59,698 bases of DNA from assembly GCF_029360775.1 (NCBI RefSeq), contig NZ_JARKMZ010000043.1, positions 1 to 59,698 of the forward strand. Reading direction: 5' to 3'. Origin of the DNA: Daejeonella sp. H1SJ63 (GTDB lineage: Bacteria > Bacteroidota > Bacteroidia > Sphingobacteriales > Sphingobacteriaceae). Made by a program: the position numbers and the translations under genes. The stretch's first letter is position 1; every line of letters begins with the position of its first letter. Shown piece by piece: positions 30,445-40,813 of this stretch. The notes under the pieces were generated by a model. That model was given only the letters and a program-made list of their open reading frames with translations. It did no database searches and was not told the DNA's origin.

Positions 30445-33237
30445 TTAGTCAATATCTACGATTTTCTTCGTTGCTTTTTCTACTTGCTTCTTTACTTCCG
30501 GACCGGCAGCATCATCAAATGCTCTGGTAACGATATACAACTGCTGAGCAATATGCTGTTTTGCGTAGCCGGTAGCGGTACTGCTGCTTTCCTTACGGGA
30601 TATCACTTCAAAGTTGAGAGATGATTTACGGAATTTTCTGGAAATATAAGGCCATGCTCCCATATTTTCAGGCTCTTCCTGTACCCAGAAGAATTCTTTA
30701 GCCTTACTGTATTTTTTCTGAACAGCTTCAATCTGATCATAAGGCAGCGGATATAATTGCTCAAGACGAACAATTGCTACATCCTTTCTCTTATCAACCC
30801 GCTGTTTCTCAAGCAAATCATAATATATTTTACCGCTGCAGAACAGAACTCTTTTCACATCAGTCGCTTTTACAAAGCTGTCATCAATCAGTTCCCTGAA
30901 TTTGCCATCCGTAAATTCTTCCAGATTGCTTACACACTGAGGGCTTCTCAACAGACTCTTAGGAGTAAATACTACCAAAGGTTTGCGGAAATTACGCTTC
31001 ATCTGTCTGCGTAAAAGATGGAAGAAGTTTGCCGGAGTAGTACAGTTTGCAACCTGAATATTTTCATCAGCACATGCTTCCATGAATCTTTCGATCCTTG
31101 CTGATGAGTGCTCGGGGCCTTGTCCTTCGAAACCATGAGGCAGAAGCATTACCAGTCCGTTTGAACGCTGCCATTTTGTTTCAGCACTGGTGATGAACTG
31201 ATCGATCACGATCTGTGCGCCATTCATAAAATCTCCGAACTGAGCTTCCCAAATGGTTAATGCCATTGGATTTGCCAAAGCATAGCCATATTCAAAACCA
31301 AGAACTCCATATTCAGATAAATGCGAATTGTAGACATCGAATTTTGCAATACCTTTATCAAGTTTTGATAATGGTACATATTCTTCTTCTGAATCTTCAA
31401 GTGTTATTACGGCATGTCTGTGAGAAAATGTACCACGCTCCACATCCTGACCGCTTAATCGTACACTGAACCCTTCCTGAATCAGGGATCCATAAGCCAT
31501 TAATTCGCCCATAGCCCAGTCAAACACCTTGGTGTCTGCCATTTTCCGTCTCTCTTCAAAGAGTTTCTCAATCTTCTTAAAGAATTTCTTATCTGAAGGC
31601 AGTGTACTTATTTCTTTAGCAATTGCCAGTAAAGTTTTTGATGACAACCTGGTCTCAACCGGTATAGCCAGAGCTCCGGGTTTAGCCAGTTCCAATCCTT
31701 TCCATACACCACCGAAAACATTATGAACCGCTGAATAGGTTTTATCCTCTTTAGCCTCGTTCAGTCTCTCCTGCAGCAAAGCACGGAAATTTTTCTCCAT
31801 CTCTTTGGCCAGGTTGGCATCAACGCTTCCCTGTTCCATTAATTTCTGATTGTATATCTCGCGCGGATTGGCATGTTTCTCAATTGCCTTATATAACAAA
31901 GGCTGAGTGAATTTGGGCTCATCTGCCTCATTATGACCGTAACGACGGTAACATAAGATATCTATGAATACATCATTATGATATTTCTGACGGTATTCAA
32001 CAGCCATATTGATTGCGTAAACCAATGCTTCAACATCATCACCATTTACGTGAAATACAGGCGACAAAGTAACTTTGGCCAGGTCAGTACAATAAGTAGA
32101 TGAACGGGCATCTTTGTAATTGGTTGTAAATCCAACCTGATTATTGATTACCAGGTGAATGCTTCCTCCTGTTTTGTACCCATCAAGCTTTGCCATCTGA
32201 ATCACTTCATAAGTGATACCCTGTCCGGCAAGCGAAGCATCACCATGAATAAGAATCGGGGCAATCCGGTTATTATTTCCTTCGTACTTAAAATCAATTT
32301 TAGACCTCACCATACCCTGAACAACCGCATCAACGGTTTCGAGGTGAGATGGATTAGGACAAAGACTCAGGTGTACACTCTTACCTGAGAATGTATTAAC
32401 GTCCATTGAATAACCCAAATGATACTTCACATCACCACCATAAGGGGTATTCTCATCGAAGCCTTTCCCTTCAAATTCAGAAAAAATATCTTTATATGTT
32501 TTATGCATGATATTGGCGAGCACGTTCAAACGACCGCGGTGTGCCATACCAATTACAAACTCATCGATACCCAGTTCTGCACCTTTATGGATTACAGAAT
32601 CCAATGCAGGAATTACAGATTCAGCACCCTCCAGAGAGAATCTCTTTTGTCCTAAAAATTTCGTTCCAAGGAAATTTTCAAAAACAACAGCTTCATTAAG
32701 CTTTGAAAGAATTCTCTTCTTGGTTTCAATATCGAATTTAGGAGTATTGCGCTCAAACTCCATTCTCTGCTCAAACCATTTGAGCTTTTCAGGATTTCTG
32801 AGATATTTATACTCAACTCCTATTGACTGGCAATAGGTTTGCTCCACAAGAGCAAGAATGTCTTTTAATTTGGCAGGGCCAAGGCCAACTTCAACACCTG
32901 CATTAAAAACTGTTTCAAGATCCGCATCACTTAATCCGAATGTTTCCAGTTCCTTGCCGGGAAAATAAGATCTGCGCTCGCGCACCGGATTTGTTTTAGT
33001 AAACAGGTGTCCGCGCTGTCTGTATCCATTGATCAGATTTAACACCTTGATCTCTTTCAAAAAATGATCAGGAGTATCTGTACTAACTACTCCTGCTTCA
33101 GAACCACGACCAAAATCGAATCCTTCAAAAAATTTCTGCCATCCAAAATCAATTGACTCCGGATCTTCCTTATATGACTGATAGAGAGAATCGATGTAAG
33201 CTGAGTCTGCGTTACTGAGATATGATAAGTTGTTCAT
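30445..33237 (-). CDS. sucA: 2-oxoglutarate dehydrogenase E1 component
   Basis: This 930-residue thiamine-diphosphate enzyme decarboxylates 2-oxoglutarate and passes the succinyl group to E2-bound lipoate. The N-terminal ~45 residues carry the E2-binding motif (YLSNADSAYIDSLYQSYKED). The ThDP-binding region includes VIGMAHRGRLNVLAN near 230 and the magnesium site GDASLAGQGITYE. The C-terminal transketolase-like half contains HGFEGQGPEHSSARIERF. The length fits family values (about 900-940). A full -7 box lies 25 bp upstream of the start. Together with sucB and lpdA it gives a complete complex in one region. Confidence 0.97.
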   Translation of the reverse strand: MNNLSYLSNADSAYIDSLYQSYKEDPESIDFGWQKFFEGFDFGRGSEAGVVSTDTPDHFLKEIKVLNLINGYRQRGHLFTKTNPVRERRSYFPGKELETFGLSDADLETVFNAGVEVGLGPAKLKDILALVEQTYCQSIGVEYKYLRNPEKLKWFEQRMEFERNTPKFDIETKKRILSKLNEAVVFENFLGTKFLGQKRFSLEGAESVIPALDSVIHKGAELGIDEFVIGMAHRGRLNVLANIMHKTYKDIFSEFEGKGFDENTPYGGDVKYHLGYSMDVNTFSGKSVHLSLCPNPSHLETVDAVVQGMVRSKIDFKYEGNNNRIAPILIHGDASLAGQGITYEVIQMAKLDGYKTGGSIHLVINNQVGFTTNYKDARSSTYCTDLAKVTLSPVFHVNGDDVEALVYAINMAVEYRQKYHNDVFIDILCYRRYGHNEADEPKFTQPLLYKAIEKHANPREIYNQKLMEQGSVDANLAKEMEKNFRALLQERLNEAKEDKTYSAVHNVFGGVWKGLELAKPGALAIPVETRLSSKTLLAIAKEISTLPSDKKFFKKIEKLFEERRKMADTKVFDWAMGELMAYGSLIQEGFSVRLSGQDVERGTFSHRHAVITLEDSEEEYVPLSKLDKGIAKFDVYNSHLSEYGVLGFEYGYALANPMALTIWEAQFGDFMNGAQIVIDQFITSAETKWQRSNGLVMLLPHGFEGQGPEHSSARIERFMEACADENIQVANCTTPANFFHLLRRQMKRNFRKPLVVFTPKSLLRSPQCVSNLEEFTDGKFRELIDDSFVKATDVKRVLFCSGKIYYDLLEKQRVDKRKDVAIVRLEQLYPLPYDQIEAVQKKYSKAKEFFWVQEEPENMGAWPYISRKFRKSSLNFEVISRKESSSTATGYAKQHIAQQLYIVTRAFDDAAGPEVKKQVEKATKKIVDID

Positions 33238-33261
33238 TTAAAAACTAAGTCTTTTACGACA

Positions 33262-33269
33262 CAAAAATA
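33262..33269 (-). promoter_or_regulatory. Putative -7 box of the sucAB operon
   Basis: TATTTTTG on the minus strand fully matches TAnnTTTG, 24 bp before the sucA start codon. Confidence 0.42.
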
Positions 33270-33438
33270 AGATTTTAAGCATAGAATCTGTTAAAACTGT
33301 CTTCTATTTTCGATTTAAGAAACAGCATTGATACACACGGAATCTACGGCGGAAAATTAAGAAAAATTGTTCAGGAATTAAGACCGTAAAATACTCAAAA
33401 GCCCCTCTGCGATCTGAAAAAAATCAACTTCTGCTTTT

Positions 33439-34863
33439 TCAGGCTTTTGCCAGAGGCAAACAACATGTAGCATCAGCATAGTTTTTCAACTGATATTCAA
33501 GACGTTCGGCCTCGGATAAGTTCCATGGCTGATGAATATTCAGATCATTAACTGAGCTAAGTTCAGGAATCCATAAGCGGACATAATCACCATGCGGATC
33601 ATAATCAAATGCTTGTTTGAGCACATTAAAATGCCTGTACACCCGCGGATCATTCCCAACTCCTGCTATATAAGCCCAGTTACCCCAGTTATTTGCAGGA
33701 CAATAATCGATAAGCTTTTCCTCAAAATAAGCCGCCCCCCACTTCCAGTTGACCTTAAGATCCTTAACCAGAAAACTTGCCACGTTCTGCCGTCCTCGGT
33801 TACTCATGAAACCTGTTGCATTCAACTCTCTCATGTTGGCATCAATAAAAGGAATTCCGGTTTCTCCTCTTTTCCAGAGTTCAAAAAGCTCTTTTTGATT
33901 TTCAGACTCTTCGGGTACATTTCCGTTCAATCCGCCTTTATGGAAAAATTTATTCCCATATTTTTTAAACATAAACCGGAAGTAATCCCTCCAGAGCAGC
34001 TCCAGATACAAACTGTATGTAGAATCATTCGCTCCGTTTGCCTTTTCATATTTCTTAATTTCCCAATATACTTCACGTGGCGACAGGCATCCCATTGCTA
34101 TCCAGGCGGAGAATTTTGAAGAATAATCAGCGCCAATGAGTCCGTTTCTGGTTTGTTTATATTTTTTTACTGCATGGCTTTCCCAGAAGTACTCTTTCAA
34201 ACGCTTTAAAGCTTCGGTCTCACCCCCTTTAAATTTCATCACAGACCGTTCATCCATGCTCTCGGGCTCAGAAAAACCAAGATCAGATAACGAAGGCATG
34301 CTTCCACAATCCATGTCAGGAGGGAACTGCATTTTGCCCGGATCTTCAAAACAAGATCTGACCGTACCATCGCGCTCTACCTTTTTCCTGAAAGTTGTAA
34401 AGACATCCGGAATAGAATTAATGGGAAAAGGAAGATCTTCTTTGTGATAAAGTGTATGTCCGATAAAGTGCCGGAGATTTATTTTCTGCTTCCATAAGGC
34501 ATCCTCTACCAGACTTGAAACCCCTGTTTCTTCAGAAGCAACCTCCCTGTGATGATACACTTCATGTACATTATAACGGCTCACAAGTTCAGGAAGTATT
34601 TCTTCAGGTTTACCCCGGCGGATAATCAGATCGCCTCCCGCATTACGGAAAGACTGCCTGAGATCTGCAACACTTTCCAGAAGAAATGCAGCTCTGAAAA
34701 ATCCGGTTTTGAGCGAATTAAATGAAGTGATTTCAAACTGCCGGGGATCAAAACAATATACCGGAATAATGAAATCACCTTTACGAGCAGCCTCGGTCAG
34801 TATTTCATTATCATGAATCCTTAAATCCTTTCTAAACCAAACCAGTATGGTTTTACCACTCAT
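33439..34863 (-). CDS. Cryptochrome DASH
   Basis: This 474-residue flavoprotein belongs to the photolyase/cryptochrome family. The N-terminal domain begins LVWFRKDLRIHDNEIL and the C-terminal FAD-binding domain includes LLWRDYFRFMFKKYG, DANMRELNATGFMSNRGRQNVASFL and the FAD-site segment ANNWGNWAYIAGVGNDPR. The DASH class is indicated by overall length and by the YHKEDLPFPINSIPDVFTTFRKKVE region. Such proteins repair cyclobutane dimers in single-stranded DNA or act as blue-light sensors. It is transcribed on its own on the minus strand, 202 bp upstream of sucA. Confidence 0.92.
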   Translation of the reverse strand: MSGKTILVWFRKDLRIHDNEILTEAARKGDFIIPVYCFDPRQFEITSFNSLKTGFFRAAFLLESVADLRQSFRNAGGDLIIRRGKPEEILPELVSRYNVHEVYHHREVASEETGVSSLVEDALWKQKINLRHFIGHTLYHKEDLPFPINSIPDVFTTFRKKVERDGTVRSCFEDPGKMQFPPDMDCGSMPSLSDLGFSEPESMDERSVMKFKGGETEALKRLKEYFWESHAVKKYKQTRNGLIGADYSSKFSAWIAMGCLSPREVYWEIKKYEKANGANDSTYSLYLELLWRDYFRFMFKKYGNKFFHKGGLNGNVPEESENQKELFELWKRGETGIPFIDANMRELNATGFMSNRGRQNVASFLVKDLKVNWKWGAAYFEEKLIDYCPANNWGNWAYIAGVGNDPRVYRHFNVLKQAFDYDPHGDYVRLWIPELSSVNDLNIHQPWNLSEAERLEYQLKNYADATCCLPLAKA

Positions 34864-35103
34864 ATTTATAAGTACTGCACCTGAAAATGCCGGCAGCCTG
34901 TTTTATTCTGAATTGAAAATTTTTCCAAATTACGTGGTTCCAATTGATTAATTCGATCATTTTGATGTAAGATTTTAATTATATCTGCATATTCATTAAC
35001 AAATTCGTATTTCTGAGATACAATCGGACCCTCTTTTTAACTTCTGAGATAAGGAATTACTGAGATTTTTTTCATTATATTTAATAAGCTAAACTATCCA
35101 GGT

Positions 35104-35532
35104 ATGAAAACGGTTAAAAATATCCTCCAAAACAAATCTGCCTCAATTTATTCAGTGAACCCTGACACTTCAGTTCTGGACGCATTGCAGGTTATGATGG
35201 ATAAAAACATCAGTGCACTGCTTGTGATGGAAGGGATAGACCTGAAGGGGATTTTTACCGAGAGAGATTATGCCCGCAAAATTATTTTAAAAGGCAAGTC
35301 ATCGAAGGAAACGAAAATAAAGGATGCTATGACTTCAGATCTGAAGACGGTAAACCCGGGAACATCCATTGATCTTTGCATGCAGATCATGACTGAAAAG
35401 CATATCAGGCATCTACCTGTAAAAGAGGGGAATCAGGTAATCGGAATGATTTCAATCGGCGATCTGGTAAAATTTGTGATCGAAGATCAGAAGCAAACAA
35501 TAGAGCAATTGCAGAGTTATATCAGCAGTTAA
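35104..35532 (+). CDS. Two-CBS-domain protein
   Basis: This 142-residue cytosolic protein is a Bateman pair of CBS domains: the first about residues 14-68 (YSVNPDTSVLDALQVMMDKNISALLVM, then GIFTERDYARKI), the second about 76-130 (MTSDLKTVNPGTSIDLCMQIMTEKHIRHLPV, then GMISIGDLVKFV). Such modules bind adenine nucleotides and report on energy state, usually acting on an enzyme or channel partner; none is fused here or evident next door. It is followed by the convergent ferredoxin gene 30 bp away, with no strong terminator between them. Confidence 0.93.
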   Translation: MKTVKNILQNKSASIYSVNPDTSVLDALQVMMDKNISALLVMEGIDLKGIFTERDYARKIILKGKSSKETKIKDAMTSDLKTVNPGTSIDLCMQIMTEKHIRHLPVKEGNQVIGMISIGDLVKFVIEDQKQTIEQLQSYISS

Positions 35533-35562
35533 ACTGCTGCATTCGGGTGTATAAGTCCGGAA

Positions 35563-35874
35563 TTATTTTTTATCGATAATCAGACGGTTTACAATTCTGT
35601 CGTTTTCAAGATGCTCATTAACAATCTCTTCCACGTCATTTAATTCAACCTTACCGTAAAAAACACCATCAGGATAGATTGCTACTGTAGGGCCATGCTC
35701 GCAAAGATCAAAACATCCTGTTCTCTGGGTTCTCATTTCTACATCAATTCCTTTCGCCTTGGTTAGCTTTTTGAATTCGGCAATTAGTGCAGATCCATGT
35801 GCTTCACCACAGCAAACACGTGCACCTTCAGGGCGCTGATTAGTACAAACGAAAATGTGCTTTTTATAGATCAT
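35563..35874 (-). CDS. Thioredoxin-like [2Fe-2S] ferredoxin
   Basis: This 103-residue protein matches the thioredoxin-fold [2Fe-2S] ferredoxin family. Cluster cysteines are Cys10 (IFVCTNQRP), Cys21/Cys22 (RVCCGEAHG), Cys54 and Cys58 (RTGCFDLCEHGP), followed by VAIYPDGVFYGKVE, which matches the usual YPDGVWY strand. It carries electrons in the cytosol; the partner is unknown. It lies downstream of two FKBP lipoprotein genes on the same strand with a 57-bp gap and may be read with them. Confidence 0.9.
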   Translation of the reverse strand: MIYKKHIFVCTNQRPEGARVCCGEAHGSALIAEFKKLTKAKGIDVEMRTQRTGCFDLCEHGPTVAIYPDGVFYGKVELNDVEEIVNEHLENDRIVNRLIIDKK

Positions 35875-35931
35875 TGTATATTAAAACAGGATTATAGATG
35901 ATTAATTGAAAAGATAGGATTTAACTAAAGT

Positions 35932-36807
35932 CTACTTAACATCAGTAACTTTAACTGTAAAATCCAATGTTGAAAATGGAGGCATTCCCCTATTCGGATC
36001 ACCAGAAAGACCATAGGCTAATGGAGAAGGTACAATCATCTGAAGGTTACCTCCCTGCTTGATTAATGGTATAATCTGCCTCCATCCCTCAATGAACCCA
36101 CTAAGTTTCAAAGTAGTGGGATTCCCTGCAGTAGTCTTATCAAACACCTTACCGTTAAGGTATTTACCTGTATACTCAACTGATACAGTAGAGTCTATTG
36201 TAATCGGGCTCCCAGTACCAGGATCAGCAATTTTGTAATAAATTCCAGTAGCCGTTTTTGTGAAACCGGTCAAACTGTTTCTTGACAAGTAATCTTTAAT
36301 AACAAAATCATCATATTCCGGAATTTTAGAAGTTTCAAGAACTTTGACAGTAATATCCAGCGATGCATTGCCGGGAATACTGCCTGCACCATTACGTCCG
36401 AAAGCCAGACGGGAAGGAACGATCATTCTGATTGTCCCATTTGCTTTTTTAAGCACTTCCTTTACACCTACCCTTAAAGGTTCAGGATTATAATACCCCA
36501 GATAATTAAAATAACGGTTACCCATATTAAAAGTATCCTGAGAAACATATTTACCGTCCAGCGAACGCATAGTTACAATTGCAGGAATCTGATCAGAATA
36601 TTTCAAATCAGCACCTGAACCCGGTACCACTACCTGATAGAAAACTTTAGTATCCAGGTATTCCTGAACGTTCAGATTGTTCTGTTTAATGTACTCCTGT
36701 ACAGTTCTGTCGTCAATCACTTCAATACTTTCATATTCCTTTTCACAGGCTACCAATATGCTTAACAACAGAAACCCCGGAAGGGAATATTTTAAAAATT
36801 GCTTCAT
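35932..36807 (-). CDS. Lipoprotein with two FKBP-type prolyl isomerase domains
   Basis: This 291-residue lipoprotein (lipidated Cys21 in SILVACEKE) has two FKBP folds. The first, about residues 50-155, is degenerate (IPAIVTMRSLDGKYVSQDTF, then RMIVPSRLAFGRNGAGSIPGNASLDITVKV). The second, about 170-291, is more typical (SVEYTGKYLNGKVFDKTTAG, then GGNLQMIVPSPLAYGLSGD and FSTLDFTVKV). It should speed up proline isomerisation during folding at the cell envelope. It follows a one-domain paralogue by 12 bp in the same operon. Confidence 0.92.
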   Translation of the reverse strand: MKQFLKYSLPGFLLLSILVACEKEYESIEVIDDRTVQEYIKQNNLNVQEYLDTKVFYQVVVPGSGADLKYSDQIPAIVTMRSLDGKYVSQDTFNMGNRYFNYLGYYNPEPLRVGVKEVLKKANGTIRMIVPSRLAFGRNGAGSIPGNASLDITVKVLETSKIPEYDDFVIKDYLSRNSLTGFTKTATGIYYKIADPGTGSPITIDSTVSVEYTGKYLNGKVFDKTTAGNPTTLKLSGFIEGWRQIIPLIKQGGNLQMIVPSPLAYGLSGDPNRGMPPFSTLDFTVKVTDVK

Positions 36808-36819
36808 TTCCTCTAAAAA

Positions 36820-37293
36820 TTATTGAACATCAACCAGTTCCACTTCAAAATCAAGAACTGAATTGGCCGGAATTGTACCCGCTCCCTGATTACCATAGGC
36901 ATAGCCGGAAGGAATAAACATTCTGATTTTTCCACCTTTTTGTATCAAAGGAACACCGATCTGCCATCCAACGATAACGTTTCCAAGTCTGAATGTTAAA
37001 GGCTGAGTAGTAGTCTGATCAAAAACATTTCCACTCAGCAGCCTTCCTACATAATTAGCTGTAACCTGAGTATTTGCAGTATATGTAATATTTCCGGAAC
37101 CCGGCTGAATAATCTGATAATATAATCCGCTGGAATGCTTTATTGCAGCAATATTCTTATCAGCAAGAAATTTTGTAATCAGGGCATCATCAGTCTTTGC
37201 CTGAACTTCAGGATTAAAATTATCTCCTTTAAGACAAGAGCCAAGGCTGAACATGGCAATAAAGGAAAGTACTAGTAAATATCTGGCTTTCAT
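36820..37293 (-). CDS. FKBP-type prolyl isomerase lipoprotein
   Basis: This 157-residue lipoprotein (lipidated Cys20 in FSLGSCLKGD) has one FKBP domain from about residue 60: ANYVGRLLSGNVFDQTT, then GWQIGVPLIQKGGKIRMFIPSGYAYGNQGAG and IPANSVLDFEVEL. It probably assists folding of outer-membrane or periplasmic proteins. It is the first gene of a pair with the two-domain paralogue. A full -7 box lies only 8 bp before the start, so its leader is very short. Confidence 0.93.
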   Translation of the reverse strand: MKARYLLVLSFIAMFSLGSCLKGDNFNPEVQAKTDDALITKFLADKNIAAIKHSSGLYYQIIQPGSGNITYTANTQVTANYVGRLLSGNVFDQTTTQPLTFRLGNVIVGWQIGVPLIQKGGKIRMFIPSGYAYGNQGAGTIPANSVLDFEVELVDVQ

Positions 37294-37300
37294 ATTGCTG

Positions 37301-37308
37301 CAAATTTA
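37301..37308 (-). promoter_or_regulatory. Putative -7 box of the FKBP operon
   Basis: TAAATTTG on the minus strand fully matches TAnnTTTG, 7 bp before the start codon. Confidence 0.42.
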
Positions 37309-37682
37309 TCCTTTTAAAAGTTAAAAAGTAAGGATTAACATTATTTAACAATAATATTTTGATTTGATGGGAATCAGCTTTGAAAACCTTCAGACAAAAA
37401 ATGGTCTTCAGGTATCTGTTTTAACGATTGCGCCGGGTTCAAGCAGCATATTATAAAGAGCAAAATTTGCACGGTTCACATCTATTAAGATGCTTACCCC
37501 CCCGCTTGTTTAAACTCCGGCACTCTGCAACTCTTCTGCGCTTTTATCCCTCTCCCCTGCAGAGATAAATTGTTTAAGAGATGACACCATTACCTGAACC
37601 TGCCCTTAAGAGGAAATATGCATACACCCTGTTTTTTAGCGAAGCAGACATTTGACAAAGCCATGATAATTGAAAGTCGAAA
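37309..37682. other. Intergenic region with no recognisable feature
   Basis: About 370 bp between the FKBP promoter and the fad-operon terminator. A C-rich stretch lies near 37496-37505. No ORF, long repeat or RNA gene was recognised. Confidence 0.4.
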
Positions 37683-37717
37683 AATAAAAACCCCAGTGCT
37701 ATGGCTTGCACTGAGGT
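37683..37717 (-). terminator. Rho-independent terminator of the fad operon
   Basis: On the minus strand ACCTCAGTGC pairs with GCACTGGGGT (one G-U pair) across an 8-base loop, followed by TTTTATTTT. It lies 21 bp beyond the acyl-CoA dehydrogenase stop codon. Confidence 0.85.
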
Positions 37718-37737
37718 CAACAAAACAAAAACAAAAA

Positions 37738-39528
37738 TCAATAACAATATTTATTTGCTTCAATCAATTGTTTGGCAACATTCTGTCTGCAGGTTTTAAT
37801 ATTGAACGGTTCTGTTTTGGTGAAGCGTCTCAAACCCACCAGCATCATTCTTAGTTCATCCCCTTCAGCGAAAGAGTATAATGCTTCCTTACCTGCTGAC
37901 GCAACTCTGTCTACCGACTGATAGAGGTAAATTCGCATCATATCCAGCTGTCCGCAGCAAGCTTCCTCACCTCTCATTTTAACCAGCTTCTCAACGCGAA
38001 GAATAGTTGACTCAGCTACATAAACATAACCGATGATATCAGCAATATTCATCAGAATTTCCTGTTCTTTCGAGAGGGTCATCATCAGTTTCTGCACGGC
38101 AGCCCCTGCTATCATCAGACCTGCCTTCTTCAGATTCTGTAAAATTTTTTTCTCTGCGGCGAATAAAGTGGTATCCTCTTCTCCAAAATCAGGGATTGAC
38201 ATCAATTCCCCTGCTACTGCCTGTGCCGGTGTCATCAGGTCAAGTTCTCCCTTCATGGCACGTTTCAAAAGCATATCCAGAATAAGCATACGGTTAATTT
38301 CATTGGTACCCTCAAAGATTCTGTTGATACGGCTGTCGCGATAAGCGCGTTCCATCGGAGCTTCGGCAGAATAGCCCATGCCTCCATAAACCTGAAGACC
38401 TTCATCAACCACATAATCAAGCATTTCGGAGCCCCATACCTTTAATATTGCACACTCAACTGCAAACTGTTCGGTTGATTTCAGTTTAGCCTGCGAAGGG
38501 TCCATTCCTTCGGCTACCAAAGCATCGTATGCATCATCGATATTTTGACCTGCCCGGTAGGCCGCACTTTCAATTGCAAAATTACGGGTTGCCATTTCGG
38601 CCAGTTTATATCGAATAGCTCCGAATTTAGAGATCGGCAATCCGAACTGAACACGTTCATTTGAATAATTAATAGCCTGATCCAGTACTTTTCTGGATGA
38701 GCCGATCGCCGCAACACCCAGCTTAATCCGGCCGATATTCAAAATGTTAACTGCGATTTTAAATCCGTTTTCACGCTCTGAAAGCATGTTCCCTACAGGC
38801 ACCGGACAATCATTAAAGAATACCTGACGGGTTGAAGAGCCCTTGATACCGAGTTTATGCTCCTCAGGATTCATGGTTATACCACCAAAAGTCTTTTCTA
38901 CAATGAAGGCAGTCAGGTTCTTATCCTCTCCAATTTTGGCAAATACGATGAAAATATCGGCAAAACCTCCATTGGTGATCCACATTTTCTGTCCTGTAAT
39001 CAGGTAATGAGTCCCTTCTGCATTCAAAACAGCTTTTGTCCTTCCTGAATTAGCATCAGAACCTGAGTTTGGTTCAGTCAAGCAATAGGAAGCTTTCCAT
39101 TCACCGCTTGCCAGCTTAGGAATATACTTATCCTTTTGCTCCTTAGTACCATAATAAAGTATAGGAAGGGTTCCGATACCAGTATGAGCAGAAAGTGCAA
39201 CGGCAAAAGAACAACCCGGACCAACACAGTCTGCAACAAGCATAGATGTGTTAAAATTCTTTCCAAAACCTCCGTATTCTTCCGGAATGGATACTGCGAG
39301 CAGACCAAGCTCACCTGCCTTATCCATCAGACTTTCCATTAAGCCTTCTTCCTGATTATCAATCCTGTCGAGATTAGGAAAAACTTCTGCCTGTAAAAAA
39401 TCCTCACAGGTTTTCTTAATCATCAGCTGTTCTTCATCAAACTCCTCAGGGATAAATACATCTTCACAAGCGGTTTCGCGGATGATGAATTCTCCGCCTT
39501 TGATTGATCTGCTTTTTACCGGTTCCAT
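37738..39528 (-). CDS. fadE: Acyl-CoA dehydrogenase of the beta-oxidation operon
   Basis: This 596-residue FAD enzyme oxidises acyl-CoA to trans-2-enoyl-CoA. The N-terminal and middle domains show YGTKEQKDKYIPKLASGEWKASYCLTEPNSGSDA (about residues 127-160) and MWITNGGFADIFIVFAKIG. The C-terminal domain shows YGGMGYSAEAPMERAYRDSRI and the IFEGTNEI segment with the catalytic glutamate. The C-terminal extension of about 190 residues matches the long form found in VLCAD and B. subtilis FadE (594 aa). It is the last gene of a MarR-fadN-fadA-fadE unit. Confidence 0.94.
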   Translation of the reverse strand: MEPVKSRSIKGGEFIIRETACEDVFIPEEFDEEQLMIKKTCEDFLQAEVFPNLDRIDNQEEGLMESLMDKAGELGLLAVSIPEEYGGFGKNFNTSMLVADCVGPGCSFAVALSAHTGIGTLPILYYGTKEQKDKYIPKLASGEWKASYCLTEPNSGSDANSGRTKAVLNAEGTHYLITGQKMWITNGGFADIFIVFAKIGEDKNLTAFIVEKTFGGITMNPEEHKLGIKGSSTRQVFFNDCPVPVGNMLSERENGFKIAVNILNIGRIKLGVAAIGSSRKVLDQAINYSNERVQFGLPISKFGAIRYKLAEMATRNFAIESAAYRAGQNIDDAYDALVAEGMDPSQAKLKSTEQFAVECAILKVWGSEMLDYVVDEGLQVYGGMGYSAEAPMERAYRDSRINRIFEGTNEINRMLILDMLLKRAMKGELDLMTPAQAVAGELMSIPDFGEEDTTLFAAEKKILQNLKKAGLMIAGAAVQKLMMTLSKEQEILMNIADIIGYVYVAESTILRVEKLVKMRGEEACCGQLDMMRIYLYQSVDRVASAGKEALYSFAEGDELRMMLVGLRRFTKTEPFNIKTCRQNVAKQLIEANKYCY

Positions 39529-39628
39529 AGTATTATTGTTAATGGATTAAGGCATATAGAGCAAAGAATGTAATCGCTGACATTCTATATGCAATTTATA
39601 CTTAATCATTGTTCTTATTTCGTTTTTA

Positions 39629-40801
39629 CTACATGATTTCAAAAATACCTGCAGCTCCCTGCCCTGTTCCAACACACATAGTCACCATCCCGTATTTTTT
39701 TTCGCGTCTTTTCAGCTCGTTAAAAAGCTGAACAGAAAGTTTAGCTCCCGTACAGCCTAAGGGATGCCCCAGAGCTATTGCCCCACCGTTAACATTCACA
39801 ATTCCCGGGTTCAAATCAAGTTTTCTGATTACTGCCAGCGATTGAGATGCAAATGCTTCATTCAGTTCAATCAGATCAAGTTCATTCTGCTTCATGCCTG
39901 CCTTTTTAAGAGCCATTGGAATGGCTTCAACCGGACCAATACCCATAATTCTCGGAGGTACACCCGCCACTCCATAACTTACAAGACGCGCAATCGGCTG
40001 AACATTAAGCTTCTTAAGCATACTTTCCGAAACAACGAGTACAAATGCTGCACCGTCTGAAGTTTGAGAGGAATTTCCCGCAGTGACAGAACCTCCTTCA
40101 GCAAAAACAGGTTTCAGTTTTGCCAGCTTATCAAGAGCAGTATCCGCACGCGGACCCTCATCAGTATCAACAATATATTCTTTAGTCTTCTGTTTTAAGT
40201 TTTCATCCAGATAAGTCTCTTTTACAGTAATCGAAACGACACCATCCTTCAGATGACCATTCCTGATGGCTTCAATTGCTTTCTGATGTGAATTAAATGA
40301 AAATGCGTCCTGATCCTCGCGACTTACCTGATACTCTTTAGCAACAGCCTCGGCGGTTAAACCCATCCCCCAGTACCAATCAGGATTGTTCTTCGCTACT
40401 TCAGGATTGGGCACGAGCTTCCATCCACCGAATGGCATACCTGACATGACCTCTACCCCGCCGGCAATAATACAGTCAGCCATTCCCGAATCAATTTTAG
40501 CTGATGCTATTGCAATTGTTTCAAGTCCGGAAGCACAGTAACGATTCACCGTCACACCCGGAACTTTATCGGTATCCAGACCCATCAAAGAAATCATACG
40601 GGCAATATTCAGGCCCTGCTCCGCTTCAGGGGTAGCATTTCCTACAATCACATCATCAATTTGCTCCTTATCAAGGTCCGGAACAGATGCCACCAGATGT
40701 CTGACAACCTCTGCCGCCAGATCATCAGCCCGGGTGAAACGAAATACGCCACGGGGAGCTTTTCCTACGGCGGTTCTGTATGCAGCTATGATATATGCCA
40801 T
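39629..40801 (-). CDS. fadA: Acetyl-CoA acyltransferase (3-ketoacyl-CoA thiolase)
   Basis: This 390-residue thiolase cleaves 3-ketoacyl-CoA with CoA to acetyl-CoA and a shortened acyl-CoA. Nucleophile Cys89 lies in [15 protein letters not shown]; His346 is in GHPLGCTGA; the second catalytic cysteine, Cys376, is in [15 protein letters not shown]. Length matches B. subtilis FadA (391 aa). It lies 100 bp upstream of fadE, and the interval on its 5' side holds a heptamer tract and the inserted four-helix-bundle gene that separates it from fadN. Confidence 0.95.
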   Translation of the reverse strand: MAYIIAAYRTAVGKAPRGVFRFTRADDLAAEVVRHLVASVPDLDKEQIDDVIVGNATPEAEQGLNIARMISLMGLDTDKVPGVTVNRYCASGLETIAIASAKIDSGMADCIIAGGVEVMSGMPFGGWKLVPNPEVAKNNPDWYWGMGLTAEAVAKEYQVSREDQDAFSFNSHQKAIEAIRNGHLKDGVVSITVKETYLDENLKQKTKEYIVDTDEGPRADTALDKLAKLKPVFAEGGSVTAGNSSQTSDGAAFVLVVSESMLKKLNVQPIARLVSYGVAGVPPRIMGIGPVEAIPMALKKAGMKQNELDLIELNEAFASQSLAVIRKLDLNPGIVNVNGGAIALGHPLGCTGAKLSVQLFNELKRREKKYGMVTMCVGTGQGAAGIFEIM

Positions 40802-40813
40802 AATTTATTATTG

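Noticed and set aside
33592-34119. 175-aa plus-strand ORF
   Set aside because: Antisense to the cryptochrome gene, Cys/Ile/Pro-rich with no domain.
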